From Roseovarius marisflavi (lineage in GTDB: Bacteria > Pseudomonadota > Alphaproteobacteria > Rhodobacterales > Rhodobacteraceae): a stretch of 64,000 nt of DNA. Below the pieces are notes generated by a model. That model worked only from the letters and a program-made list of their open reading frames with translations, did no database searches and was not told the origin of the DNA. A program made the translations under genes and the position numbers. The DNA is taken from assembly GCF_900142625.1 (NCBI RefSeq), contig NZ_FRBN01000002.1, positions 236,671 to 300,670 on the forward strand, in the 5' to 3' direction. Below, one piece after another: positions 1 to 7,400 of the stretch (the stretch's first letter is position 1; the number at the start of each line of letters is the position of its first letter).

Positions 1-423
1 CTGGTTGGTGCCATGGCGATCGTCCCGCTGCGCCAGCTTCGCTACCGTCGGGCTTTGCTGAAGGATGGCGCTGATGGTCACTATCGGATTACCATTGATC
101 CGCAAGCGATCACCGTCGAGACGCGCACAGACAGGAAAACATATGGGTTCCGCGACTTTTCAATGGTCTGCAGCGATGGTGATTTTCTTGGCAACACGCG
201 CGATTTTGGCGGGCTCGTTCTTTCCCGCACCACGCATGACAAGCCATTCTGGAAACAACGTGCCAGCATTGTGAATGCTATCCGCTCAGGCCGGGTTGCG
301 CCAGTGAACCATGACGGGCTTATCACGATCCCCCTGACGTATTTCGGGCGCACAGGTTTTCTCGACATCATCGCAACGGCGCGCGAATACCATCAGAATG
401 CGCCGCGCCGTCAAGGCGGCTAG
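1..423 (+). CDS. Hypothetical protein, probably 5'-truncated by the window edge
   Basis: The reading frame is open to base 1, with an in-window ATG at 13, so the gene may begin outside. The visible protein opens with a basic stretch (LRQLRYRRALLK), like residues following a membrane helix. A beta-rich part follows (YRITIDPQAITVET) and a C-terminal part reading GLITIPLTYFGRTGFLDII. This loosely resembles the soluble C-terminal part of YcxB-like membrane proteins, but that is a guess from layout. No catalytic motif is visible. The next gene converges from the other strand. The hairpin CAGTGC-GATCT-GCACTG at 449-465 between the two genes may help end transcription. Confidence 0.5.
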   Translation: MVGAMAIVPLRQLRYRRALLKDGADGHYRITIDPQAITVETRTDRKTYGFRDFSMVCSDGDFLGNTRDFGGLVLSRTTHDKPFWKQRASIVNAIRSGRVAPVNHDGLITIPLTYFGRTGFLDIIATAREYHQNAPRRQGG

Positions 424-491
424 TTATTCGGCAAGAAAGATGCCGGGGCAGTGCGATCTGCACTGTGATCCCACATCGCCCGCGCAAAGCC

Positions 492-1040
492 TCAAAAAAC
501 CCCGATCCAGCGAAACGACAGATCCGCGACATGATCGCGCCCATAGGCCACCGCGCCAAGGCTGGTGACCCGCTCGGGGCGCAGTTCATTGCGCAGCATC
601 CGCCCCGAGGGCCTGAACGCTTTAAACGGCAGGCGAATTTCCTGCCAGTCGGACCCGCTCGGAATCGCGGCCTGATAATATTGCCAGGGCAGCACCGTGC
701 CATTGGTGCGCAGATGCACGAAATAGCCCTCGCCATTGCCGCGCGTGGCGATGATCACACCCTTGGCACCGCGTGGCAGGGGCCGCTCAAGTGTCACGCG
801 CACCTGAATGAACCCGCCCCGGTTCTTGGTGCTCACATCCCCCGTCAGGCGCAGGTACTGCGCGCCGGGCGGCCCGCCGATGCTGGCCCGGCCCTCGGAC
901 ACGCCGCCCATCACCTGATCGCTCAGATAGGTCCAACTGCGGGCATCGGGCGGTGTATAGTCAAGCATGCCACGATCCTGCGCCCCAAGACCAAGGGGCG
1001 CAAGCGCCAAGGCGCAGGCAAGGAAAACCGCGCGCCTCAT
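492..1040 (-). CDS. CIA30 (NDUFAF1-like) family protein with signal peptide
   Basis: Starting at 1040 the protein begins MRRAVFLACALALAPLGLGAQ, a clear Sec signal peptide. A beta-sandwich follows with the CIA30 features SDQVMGGVSEG, LTGDVSTKNRGGFIQVR and WQEIRLPFKAF. CIA30 proteins are known in mitochondria as complex I assembly factors. The bacterial exported relatives have no firm role and may bind carbohydrate or act as scaffolds. The ATG overlaps the stop of the upstream Crp-type gene (ATGA), so the two are probably translated from one message. A longer reading from 1130 would extend far into the crp gene and is unlikely. Family assignment is good; function is unknown. Confidence 0.8.
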   Translation of the reverse strand: MRRAVFLACALALAPLGLGAQDRGMLDYTPPDARSWTYLSDQVMGGVSEGRASIGGPPGAQYLRLTGDVSTKNRGGFIQVRVTLERPLPRGAKGVIIATRGNGEGYFVHLRTNGTVLPWQYYQAAIPSGSDWQEIRLPFKAFRPSGRMLRNELRPERVTSLGAVAYGRDHVADLSFRWIGVF

Positions 1041-1714
1041 TCCGCAGACCCGGCAACGCCCAAAAGCGCCGCCAGATCGCAAATCACAAGCCCCCTTCCC
1101 TGACGCATGACAATACCGGCCTGCTCCCACTCGCGGATCTGACGATTGACGCTTTCACGCGTCAGCCCCACCAGATCGCCAAGGTCGGATTGCGAAAACC
1201 GCTCTGACAGTTGGCGGCGGCCATCGGGCAACGGTTCGCCCCACTTCTCCGCCAGATGCAGCAAGAGCCGCGCCAATCGCGCCTGCCCGTCGGCCAGCAC
1301 GTGCGCGGTATACATCGCCGAGGTCTCGCGCAGGCGACGGCACAGCGTCTCGATCACTCCAAGGGCGGCCTCCGGGTTGTCCTTGAGCAGCCCGGCAATC
1401 TGTGCCCGGGTCAACACCAGCCCGTGCACCCGCGTCGCCGCAACCACGTCGGCGCTGCGCGGCATGCCATCAAACGCGGCCAGTTCGCCCACCATGTCGC
1501 CCGCGCCAAGATGGGTCAGGATCGAGCGGCGGCCATCGCTTGAGGTGCGGCTTATCTCGACCCGTCCCTTGGTGATCAGCATCATGGTGCTGTCCTCGTC
1601 GCCAGTGCCATAGATGGTTTGGCCCGAGGCGAATTCGACGGCGCGGCCATGACGTTCAAGCAGGGTCCGAAACCCTGTATCTTCGGTCAGGTCAGTCGTC
1701 AGCGATAAAGGCAT
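1037..1714 (-). CDS. Crp-type cyclic-nucleotide-binding transcriptional regulator
   Basis: A 225-residue protein of classic Crp layout: N-terminal cNMP-binding beta-roll, long dimer helix, C-terminal winged helix. The phosphate-binding cassette is well kept (VGELAAFDG followed by PRSADVVA; compare the GEL and RSA residues that contact cAMP in E. coli Crp). The recognition helix reads TRESVNRQIREWE, with R, E and R at the positions Crp uses to read TGTGA. A perfect TGTGA-N6-TCACA lies about 30 bp upstream of its start, suggesting autoregulation. No Fnr-type N-terminal cysteine cluster is present. It is coupled to the downstream CIA30 gene. Ligand and target are inferred from motif conservation. 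Confidence 0.88.
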   Translation of the reverse strand: MPLSLTTDLTEDTGFRTLLERHGRAVEFASGQTIYGTGDEDSTMMLITKGRVEISRTSSDGRRSILTHLGAGDMVGELAAFDGMPRSADVVAATRVHGLVLTRAQIAGLLKDNPEAALGVIETLCRRLRETSAMYTAHVLADGQARLARLLLHLAEKWGEPLPDGRRQLSERFSQSDLGDLVGLTRESVNRQIREWEQAGIVMRQGRGLVICDLAALLGVAGSAE

Positions 1715-1744
1715 ACTTAAAAAATCCCGTTTTTCTCACGACTT

Positions 1745-1760
1745 TGTGAGGTGTATCACA
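1745..1760. promoter_or_regulatory. Perfect Crp-type operator TGTGA-N6-TCACA
   Basis: The 16-bp element TGTGAGGTGTATCACA is a perfect match to the Crp half-site consensus. It lies 31 bp before the ATG of the Crp-type regulator. Because the regulator keeps the Crp recognition residues R-E-x-x-x-R, this is most simply an autoregulatory site, acting as a repressor site if it overlaps the promoter. Confidence 0.75.
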
Positions 1761-1920
1761 GCGCAGCGCGCCCGAACCCGCAATAGTTGTTTTGCGTCTT
1801 ATGTATCTGGGTGTCCCAAGCCCTTTTTATCATCCCATACTTTGCCCAAGGATATTGGGACGCACCGGTGAAAAGAGGCTCTAATCGCTCTTCCCGACGG
1901 GGGCTTCGAATCGGTAAAGC

Positions 1921-1958
1921 TGTCTGGCCCGGCGTTTGTGAGTACGCCGCGCCAGGCA
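1921..1958. other. Strong hairpin in the gene-free stretch 1715-2047
   Basis: The 333 bases between the Crp-type gene and prpE carry no credible gene. Besides the Crp site (1745-1760) and the terminator (1994-2021) they hold one strong hairpin. Arms 1921-1935 and 1944-1958 pair over about 14 positions with one C/C mismatch (core CGGCGT/ACGCCG). On the plus strand this hairpin is followed by the 12-bp stem at 1994-2021 and then GTATTTTTA, so a small plus-strand RNA ending there is possible. No known RNA family was recognised. Confidence 0.3.
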
Positions 1959-1993
1959 GCCAACACTCTCAGAAGGTATTCAAGCACCAAACA

Positions 1994-2021
1994 AGGCCTC
2001 GGATGGTGACATCCGGGGCCT
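1994..2021 (-). terminator. Terminator-like hairpin downstream of prpE
   Basis: A 12-bp stem (arms 1994-2005 and 2010-2021, one G-U pair, GTGA tetraloop) lies 27 bp past the prpE stop codon. The minus strand continues with TTGTTTGG, a weak U-tract. The plus strand continues with GTATTTTTA, so the element could work in both directions. Confidence 0.6.
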
Positions 2022-2047
2022 GTATTTTTATGGCTCAGGGCAAGGCC

Positions 2048-3937
2048 CTACTTGGCCAGACCTATGCTTTGCAGCGCGACCTTGATTTCGTCAAGAATGG
2101 CCGGGTCATCAATCGTCGCGGGCATTTTATATTCGGCTCCATCGGCGATCTTGACCATGATCCCGCGCAGGATCTTGCCAGAGCGTGTCTTCGGCAAACG
2201 GTCCACCACAACGGCAAGCTTGAACGCCGCCACCGGCCCGATCTGATCGCGCACGCGCTTGACGATTTCCTTGACCACCTCAGCCTCGGGGCGATCAACG
2301 CCCTTGTTGAGACAGACAAACCCGACCGGGGCCTGGCCCTTGAGGGCGTCGCTTACGCCGATCACGGCGCATTCGGCCACATCGGGGTGAGAGGCGAGCA
2401 CCTCCTCCATGCCGCCGGTGGACAGGCGGTGACCGGCCACGTTGATCACGTCATCGGTGCGCGCCATGATCCAGACATAGCCGTCAGCGTCGATCATGCC
2501 GGCATCGCCGGTCTCGTAATAGCCGGGGAAAGTATTGAGATAGGATTTGCGGAACCGGTCCTCGGCGTTCCACAAGGTGGGCAATGTGCCCGGCGGCAGC
2601 GGAAGCCTGACCGCGATGGCGCCCAGTTCGCCCGCAGGCAGTTCGTGCCCGGCCTCATCGAGAATGTGGATGTCATAGCCCGGCATCGGCACGGTCGGCG
2701 AGCCGATCTTGACCGGCAAGGCTTCGATCCCGGCCGGGTTGCCCGCAATGGTATAGCCGGTTTCGGTTTGCCACCAGTGGTCATAGACCGGTTTACCGGT
2801 CAGCGCTTGCGTCCATTCGATGGTATCGGGGTCGGCCCGTTCCCCGGCAAGATAGATGGCATTGAGACCGCTGAGGTCGTATTTCTTGAGATACTCGCCC
2901 TTTGGATCCTCGCGCTTGACGGCGCGAAAGGCGGTGGGGGCGGTGAAGAAGGTCTTGACCTTATGTTCTTCGATCACCCGCCAGAAAGTGCCCGCATCCG
3001 GCGTGCCGATCGGCTTGCCCTCAAACACGATGGTGGTGTTGCCGTGGATAAGCGGGCCATAGCAGATATAGGAATGCCCCACGACCCAGCCCACATCAGA
3101 GGCCGCCCAGAACACATCGCCGGGATCGACATTATAGATGTTTTTCATGGTCCAGTTCAGCGCGACCAGATGACCGGCCGTCGGGCGGACAACGCCCTTG
3201 GGCGCGCCGGTGGTGCCGGAGGTATAGAGGATATAGGCCGGGTGGTCGCCCGTCACCGGCACACATTCGGCAGGCTCGACACCCGCCTGAAATCCGTGCC
3301 AGTCAAAATCGCGATCCGGGATAAGCGCCGCGACTTCCTGTTCGCGCTGCAGGATCACGGTGAAATCGGGTTTGTGCGCTGCCTGTTCAATGGCGCCGTC
3401 CAGAAGCGGCTTGTAATGCACCACGCGCCCCGGCTCCAGCCCGCAAGAGGCCGCGATGATTGCCTTGGGCGTCGCATCGTCAATCCGCACCGCAAGCTCG
3501 TGCGCGGCGAACCCGCCGAACACGACCGAGTGGATCGCACCAAGGCGCGAACAGGCCAGCATCGCCTCAAGCGCCTCGGGCACCATCGGCATATAGATGA
3601 TGACCCGGTCCCCCTTTTCCACACCCTTGGCGCGCAGCGCGCCGGCAAGGCTCGCGACGCGGGTCTGAAGCTCGGCGTAGCTGATCCTGTGCTTGGTGTC
3701 GGTGATCGGGCTGTCATAGATGATCGCGGTGCGCGCGCCATTGCCGGCCTCGACGTGGCGGTCGACCGCGTTGTAGCAGGTGTTGACCTGCGCATCCTTG
3801 AACCATTCGTACAAAGGCGCGTTGTCGTCGAAAAGCGCTTTGCTGGGCTTTTCGACCCAGTCAATCGCCTCGGCCGCCTGCATCCAGAAGCCTTCAGGGT
3901 CTTGCTTCCAGCCGTCGTAAAGCTCTTTGTATCCCAT
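2048..3937 (-). CDS. prpE: Propionyl-CoA synthetase (AMP-forming)
   Basis: A 629-residue acyl-CoA ligase of the adenylate-forming family. It has the ATP-binding loop YTSGTTGAPKG, the A5 region HWWQTETG, the A8 hinge ARTDDVINVAGHRLSTGGMEE and the catalytic lysine segment LPKTRSGKILRG. PrpE is favoured over acetyl-CoA synthetase by the short length (Acs is about 650), by the N-terminal GWKQDPEGFWMQAA start, and by the C-terminal TIDDPAILDEI block found in E. coli PrpE. It activates propionate to propionyl-CoA for the methylmalonyl-CoA or methylcitrate route. No other propionate gene is adjacent. Upstream AT-rich DNA carries several TTTGCAAA-like elements. A strong hairpin follows the stop. Confidence 0.88.
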   Translation of the reverse strand: MGYKELYDGWKQDPEGFWMQAAEAIDWVEKPSKALFDDNAPLYEWFKDAQVNTCYNAVDRHVEAGNGARTAIIYDSPITDTKHRISYAELQTRVASLAGALRAKGVEKGDRVIIYMPMVPEALEAMLACSRLGAIHSVVFGGFAAHELAVRIDDATPKAIIAASCGLEPGRVVHYKPLLDGAIEQAAHKPDFTVILQREQEVAALIPDRDFDWHGFQAGVEPAECVPVTGDHPAYILYTSGTTGAPKGVVRPTAGHLVALNWTMKNIYNVDPGDVFWAASDVGWVVGHSYICYGPLIHGNTTIVFEGKPIGTPDAGTFWRVIEEHKVKTFFTAPTAFRAVKREDPKGEYLKKYDLSGLNAIYLAGERADPDTIEWTQALTGKPVYDHWWQTETGYTIAGNPAGIEALPVKIGSPTVPMPGYDIHILDEAGHELPAGELGAIAVRLPLPPGTLPTLWNAEDRFRKSYLNTFPGYYETGDAGMIDADGYVWIMARTDDVINVAGHRLSTGGMEEVLASHPDVAECAVIGVSDALKGQAPVGFVCLNKGVDRPEAEVVKEIVKRVRDQIGPVAAFKLAVVVDRLPKTRSGKILRGIMVKIADGAEYKMPATIDDPAILDEIKVALQSIGLAK

Positions 3938-4030
3938 GGTATCCTCCTCCGATCCGTTAAATATGTGTTAGGGACCGTCCGACCCTGCGGCAAGCATCTT
4001 GCACCATAGCGTGGCAGTTTATCGCATAGA

Positions 4031-4144
4031 ATTTGCAGAAATGGGTGAATTTAGCCTGCAAATTTTTGCAAAGTATTCGCTTTTATATCAAAAAGTGGCC
4101 TTTTGGATCAAGATTGCAAAACTGCTAATAAATTGCGTGCAAAC
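4031..4144. promoter_or_regulatory. Cluster of TTTGCAAA-like elements upstream of prpE
   Basis: The AT-rich gene-free interval 3938-4255 contains a perfect palindrome TTTGCAAA (4065-4072). Related pieces sit nearby: TTTGCAGA (4032-4039), CTGCAAA (4056-4062), ATTGCAAAA (from 4113) and GTGCAAAC (4137-4144). Short-chain fatty-acyl-CoA regulators of the RamB/PccR (ScfR) family are known to bind TTTGCAAA-type sites at propionate and acetate genes. Placement about 100-200 bp before the prpE start fits such control. The spacing does not match a strict tandem site, so the regulator is inferred. Nothing else was recognised in this interval. Confidence 0.45.
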
Positions 4145-4255
4145 CCGGTCATTTCCATCAGCCACTGAAAAACTGGCCGGTGGCTGAGATTTTCAACCCT
4201 TTGCGGTCACGCGTCCAGAGCCGTCATGCACCATCACGAAAAGCGCGCCGCTCAG

Positions 4256-4369
4256 TCAGGACGGGATCGCCAGTCTGACCAGCACGGCAATCACGCCAAG
4301 CGCCGCCACACTGGCCAGCCAGAGACCCGCGAACCAAAGCAGGCGTTTTGCGCGCTCGCGCCCCCTCAA
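4256..4369 (-). CDS. DUF2474 small membrane protein, CydX-like subunit
   Basis: A 37-residue reading from a TTG at 4367-4369 that overlaps the cydB stop codon. It begins with RGRERAKRLLW, has a single hydrophobic helix (FAGLWLASVAALGVIAVLV) and ends RLAIPS. This is the pattern of DUF2474 proteins, which follow cydB in many proteobacterial cyanide-insensitive oxidase operons and act like CydX, a one-helix accessory subunit. The overlap with cydB implies translational coupling. It is intact although cydB itself is internally deleted. Confidence 0.75.
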   Translation of the reverse strand: MRGRERAKRLLWFAGLWLASVAALGVIAVLVRLAIPS

Positions 4370-4620
4370 TGATAGCCCTCCTCGGGATCGACCTTGCCGC
4401 GAAACACCCAATAGGCATAGGCGGTATAGCCAAGGATCAGCGGCACCAGAACCACCGTGCCGACAAGCGCGAACTTGAGGCTCGCATCGGGCGCGGCCGC
4501 CTCGGCAATGGTCAGGCCGGGCGGCACGATACCCACCCCGAGGTCAAAGCCGTCAAGGATCACATAGGTCAGCACCGCAAAGGCGATGATCCCGGCCCAG
4601 ATAAAAGAGAGTTCAAACAT
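4366..4620 (-). pseudogene. cydB: Cytochrome bd ubiquinol oxidase subunit II with a large internal deletion
   Basis: Only 84 codons remain of a gene that normally encodes about 330-380 residues. Residues 1-31 match a CydB start (first helix, then LDGFDLGVGI). From residue 32 the sequence jumps to the CydB C-terminus (PPGLTIAEAAAPDASLKFA, last helix, then a YWVFRGK tail). About 250 codons and some seven helices are missing, but the frame is kept and start, stop and flanking genes look normal. CydB is needed for bd oxidase assembly, so the product is unlikely to work. Either a real in-frame deletion or a collapsed assembly would give this. It lies 11 bp after cydA and overlaps the DUF2474 gene. 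Confidence 0.85.
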
Positions 4621-4631
4621 CGGAGTGATCC

Positions 4632-6032
4632 TTATTCGCCGGGAATGGCATCAGGGCTGATCTTGCCGCCACGCGCGGTGCGGGTCGGCGCATCCTCAAG
4701 GCCAAGGTGTTTGGTCGCCGGGGCCATATTCATCATCCGCAACAGGTAAAACGTGCCTGCCCCGAAGATGAAGAAATAGACAGCGATAAAGGCCAGCAAC
4801 GAGGCCGCAACCGCAGGCGCCGCCACCGGCGCAAGACTGTCGGCGGTGCGAAACAGGCCATAGACGGTAAAGGGCTGGCGGCCCACCTCGGTGGTGATCC
4901 ACCCGGCCAGCACAGCGACAAACCCCATCGGCCCCATGACAATCGCCGCCCGGTGAAGCAACCTATCCTCAAACAGCTTGCCGCGCAGACGCCGCCACAG
5001 CGCCCAGGCCCCAAGACCCAGCATGGCAAAGCCAAGCGCGATCATGATGCGAAAGCTGAAGAAAATAATAGCGACCGGCGGCTCGTCCGCGTCCGGGATC
5101 GTATCAAGACCGGCCAGCGGCGCATTGAGGTCATGCTTGAGGATCAGACTCGAGACCTTGGGGATTTGCACCGCATAATCAATCCACTTTTCGGCCGGAT
5201 TGGGAATGCTGAGCAGGATCAGCGGCGCGCCGTCCGGGTGGCTGTCGTAATGGCCCTCCATCGCCATCACCTTGGCGGGTTGGTGTTCAAGCGTGCTGAG
5301 GCCATGAAAATCGCCCGCAACAATTTGCAGGGGAGCAACGCAAATCAGCATCCACATCGCCATCGAAAACATCCGCCGGGCCGCCGCATCGGCCTTGTCG
5401 CGCAGCAAATGCAGGCCACCGACGCCGCCAACCACAAGCGCGGTGGTGAGGTAGGCGGCAAGCACCATATGCACAAGGCGATACGGGAAGGACGGTTTAA
5501 AGACGATGCTCCACCAATCCTCGGGCACGAATTGGCCGATCTCGCTGATCCCATAGCCCACGGGCGTCTGCATCCAGGAATTGACCGATAAAATCCAGGT
5601 GGCCGACATCAGCGTGCCAAAGGCAACCATCGCGGTGGCGAACATGTGCAAGCCATCGCCCACCCGTTCGCGCCCGAACAGCATGACGCCCAGAAAACCG
5701 GCCTCAGGAAAGAAGGCCGAGAGCACCTCATAGGCCATCAACCGGCCAAGGATCGGGCCGGTCTTGTCGGCGAAAACCGACCAGTTGGTGCCGAACTGAT
5801 AGGACATCACGATGCCCGACACGACGCCCATGCCAAAGGCCACCGCAAAGATCTTTTTCCAGTAATTGAACAGCACCAAATAGGTCTGATCGCGGCTGGA
5901 AAGCCAGAGACCGTTCAGAACCGCCAGATAGCTGGCAAGCCCGATGGAAAAGGCCGGAAAGATGATGTGAAACGACACGGTGAATGCAAATTGCATGCGG
6001 GCCAGTGTCTCGGCGGTCAGACTTTCTAGCAT
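4632..6032 (-). CDS. cydA: Cytochrome bd-type (cyanide-insensitive) ubiquinol oxidase subunit I
   Basis: A 466-residue membrane protein of the CydA family. The start at 6032 gives MLESLTAETLARMQFAFTVSFH, the usual CydA opening with the heme-ligand histidine in SFHIIFP. About nine helices are visible. GDFHGLSTLEHQPAKVMAMEG marks the quinol-binding region, and the C-terminal GRQPF matches the GRQPW signature except for the last residue. The Q-loop is short and the protein is shorter than E. coli CydA (522), which fits the CIO class. It would oxidise ubiquinol and reduce oxygen with low sensitivity to cyanide and sulfide. The partner cydB is internally deleted, so activity is doubtful. The gene diverges from the Rrf2 regulator. 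Confidence 0.9.
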   Translation of the reverse strand: MLESLTAETLARMQFAFTVSFHIIFPAFSIGLASYLAVLNGLWLSSRDQTYLVLFNYWKKIFAVAFGMGVVSGIVMSYQFGTNWSVFADKTGPILGRLMAYEVLSAFFPEAGFLGVMLFGRERVGDGLHMFATAMVAFGTLMSATWILSVNSWMQTPVGYGISEIGQFVPEDWWSIVFKPSFPYRLVHMVLAAYLTTALVVGGVGGLHLLRDKADAAARRMFSMAMWMLICVAPLQIVAGDFHGLSTLEHQPAKVMAMEGHYDSHPDGAPLILLSIPNPAEKWIDYAVQIPKVSSLILKHDLNAPLAGLDTIPDADEPPVAIIFFSFRIMIALGFAMLGLGAWALWRRLRGKLFEDRLLHRAAIVMGPMGFVAVLAGWITTEVGRQPFTVYGLFRTADSLAPVAAPAVAASLLAFIAVYFFIFGAGTFYLLRMMNMAPATKHLGLEDAPTRTARGGKISPDAIPGE

Positions 6033-6157
6033 GACAGGACCTTTTTCTTGAAGGCGCGCGACGGCGTCAGAAAAGCCGGGGCCGATGGTGCGGGGCACAC
6101 GGCTCGCAGATTTATCACCTATTCAGAATGGATGTTTCCTAAGGAGATACACCCCCA

Positions 6158-6195
6158 TTTACAAAAGCAATACTTTGAATATAACTTTGATTGAG
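6158..6195 (+). promoter_or_regulatory. Promoter and operator-like element upstream of the Rrf2 gene
   Basis: TTTACA (6158-6163) and TATAAC (6180-6185), 16 bp apart, make a plausible sigma-70 promoter 26 bp before the Rrf2 start. The -10 lies inside ACTTTGAATATAACTTTGA (6172-6190). That 19-mer matches 16 of 19 positions of an element just upstream of the persulfide dioxygenase gene. Overlap with the -10 suggests repression, probably by the adjacent Rrf2 or Crp/Fnr protein. The same interval must hold the cydA promoter on the other strand. Confidence 0.5.
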
Positions 6196-6210
6196 GCATC
6201 GGGACGCAGC

Positions 6211-6675
6211 ATGAAACTGACCAGCTATACAAACTACGCGCTGCGCTCTTTGCAGCTTGCCGCACTCAAGGCGCCCGATCTTGTGCGGGTGGATGACGTG
6301 GCGCATATCCACGGGTTATCGCGGCCCCATATCGTCAAGGTCGTGCATGAACTTGGCAAGGCGGGGTTTCTGGAAACCGTGCGCGGGCGGGGTGGCGGCT
6401 TTCGCCTTGGGCGGGCGCCCGACAAGATCGTTGTCGGGGATGTGGTGCGCCTGACCGAAGGGCCGCTTGACGTGGTCGAATGCTTCAATCCCGACAAGAA
6501 CACCTGTCCGCTGATCGGGATTTGCACGCTGTCGCGCAAGATTCAGGAGGCCACGCGCGCCTTCATGACGGTGCTGGATGGCCTGACCATTGCCGATATT
6601 TCGGCCAATCGCGGCCAGTTGCTTGACCGGATCGCGCCGTTTGAAATGCCCGGGGGCCCGGAGGCCCTGACATGA
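6211..6675 (+). CDS. Rrf2-family iron-sulfur transcriptional regulator, NsrR-like
   Basis: The start at 6211 gives MKLTSYTNYALRSLQLAAL, the standard Rrf2 opening, and a 154-residue protein. A winged helix with recognition segment LSRPHIVKVVHELGKAGFLETVRGRGGGFRLG is followed by three cysteines at about 91, 99 and 105. Their number and place match the cluster ligands of NsrR, which senses nitric oxide with an Fe-S cluster and represses detoxification genes. It diverges from cydA and its stop overlaps the Crp/Fnr gene (ATGA). Control of cyd and of the sulfide genes is inferred from the shared promoter element. The signal could be NO, iron-sulfur status or sulfide. Confidence 0.82.
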   Translation: MKLTSYTNYALRSLQLAALKAPDLVRVDDVAHIHGLSRPHIVKVVHELGKAGFLETVRGRGGGFRLGRAPDKIVVGDVVRLTEGPLDVVECFNPDKNTCPLIGICTLSRKIQEATRAFMTVLDGLTIADISANRGQLLDRIAPFEMPGGPEALT

Positions 6676-7346
6676 CCGCCCTTGCCGAACACTGGGTTGA
6701 TCGCTTTCCCGGTCTTGCCCGTCTTGACCCCGAGACCAAACAGCTTTTGCTGTCGCGCAGCGCGATTGTGACCGTGCCCAAGGACACGACGATCTTTGGC
6801 CCCGGCAAATCGCCCGAGAATATGCTTTTCCTGCTCGATGGCACGGTGCGGGTGCAACAGACATCCGAGACCGGGCATGAAATCGTGCTCTATCGTATCC
6901 ACGCCGGGCAAAGCTGTGTTCTGACCACCGCATGTCTTCTGGCCTATGAGGATTACACCGCCGAAGGCATTTCAGAGACCGCCGTCGAGGCCGCCGCAAT
7001 CCCGCGCGCGGTGTTTGACGAGCTTGTCGCGCGATCCAAATCGTTTCGCGATTTCGTCTTCGCCGCCTTTTCCAAGCGCATCACCGATCTGTTTCTGATG
7101 ATCGACGAGGTGGCCTTTCAGCGCCTTGATGTGCGTCTTGCCGACAAGCTTGTTGAATTAGCGGGCGGCAAGGATGTGATCGCCACCACTCATCAAAAGC
7201 TGTCGGTCGAGCTTGGCACCGCGCGCGAGGTGATCTCGCGCCAGCTTCAGGAATTTCAACGCCGCGGCTGGATCGAGCAATCGCGCGGCGCGGTGAGCCT
7301 TGTGAACCGCAAAGCCCTTGAAGATCTGGCCGGGCATAATTCTTAA
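6672..7346 (+). CDS. Crp/Fnr-family transcriptional regulator of the sulfide/cyd island
   Basis: A 224-residue Crp/Fnr protein with an N-terminal beta-roll (about 30-120), a dimer helix (FVFAAFSKRITDLFLMIDEVAFQRLDVR) and a C-terminal winged helix with GTAREVISRQLQEFQRRGWIEQ. It lacks the GEL/PRSA cAMP cassette of the first Crp-type protein in this window. Two cysteines (C82, C88) sit in GQSCVLTTACLL, where the cNMP pocket would be. A redox or sulfur signal is therefore more likely than a nucleotide. It is translated with the Rrf2 gene through an ATGA overlap and sits just before the persulfide dioxygenase, so it is the best candidate activator of those genes. No close named homologue was recognised. 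Confidence 0.82.
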   Translation: MTALAEHWVDRFPGLARLDPETKQLLLSRSAIVTVPKDTTIFGPGKSPENMLFLLDGTVRVQQTSETGHEIVLYRIHAGQSCVLTTACLLAYEDYTAEGISETAVEAAAIPRAVFDELVARSKSFRDFVFAAFSKRITDLFLMIDEVAFQRLDVRLADKLVELAGGKDVIATTHQKLSVELGTAREVISRQLQEFQRRGWIEQSRGAVSLVNRKALEDLAGHNS

Positions 7347-7364
7347 CCGCAGATGGCGCGCTAA

Positions 7365-7377
7365 GTGACATTGTCAC
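7365..7377. promoter_or_regulatory. Palindrome GTGAC-ATT-GTCAC upstream of persulfide dioxygenase
   Basis: A perfect 5-bp inverted repeat with a 3-bp centre lies 56 bp before the dioxygenase start and 19 bp after the Crp/Fnr stop. A half-like GTCAC also follows at 7382-7386. The TGAC/GTCA arms are compatible with a Crp/Fnr-family site, but the spacing is shorter than the usual N6. Confidence 0.35.
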
Positions 7378-7400
7378 CGACGTCACCACCCAAAACCACT

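Noticed and set aside
1787..4009. A 740-codon open frame on the plus strand opposite prpE
   Set aside because: It is antisense to a full-length PrpE with all motifs in place; long open antisense frames are common in GC-rich DNA and this one has no recognisable domain.
4366..4620. A genuine short CydX-like protein in place of cydB
   Set aside because: Both ends match CydB termini rather than CydX, and the true small subunit (DUF2474) follows as a separate gene.
6033..6210. An FnrL box (TTGAT-N4-ATCAA) for the cyd operon
   Set aside because: TTGAT occurs once near 6190 but no ATCAA half follows at the right distance.
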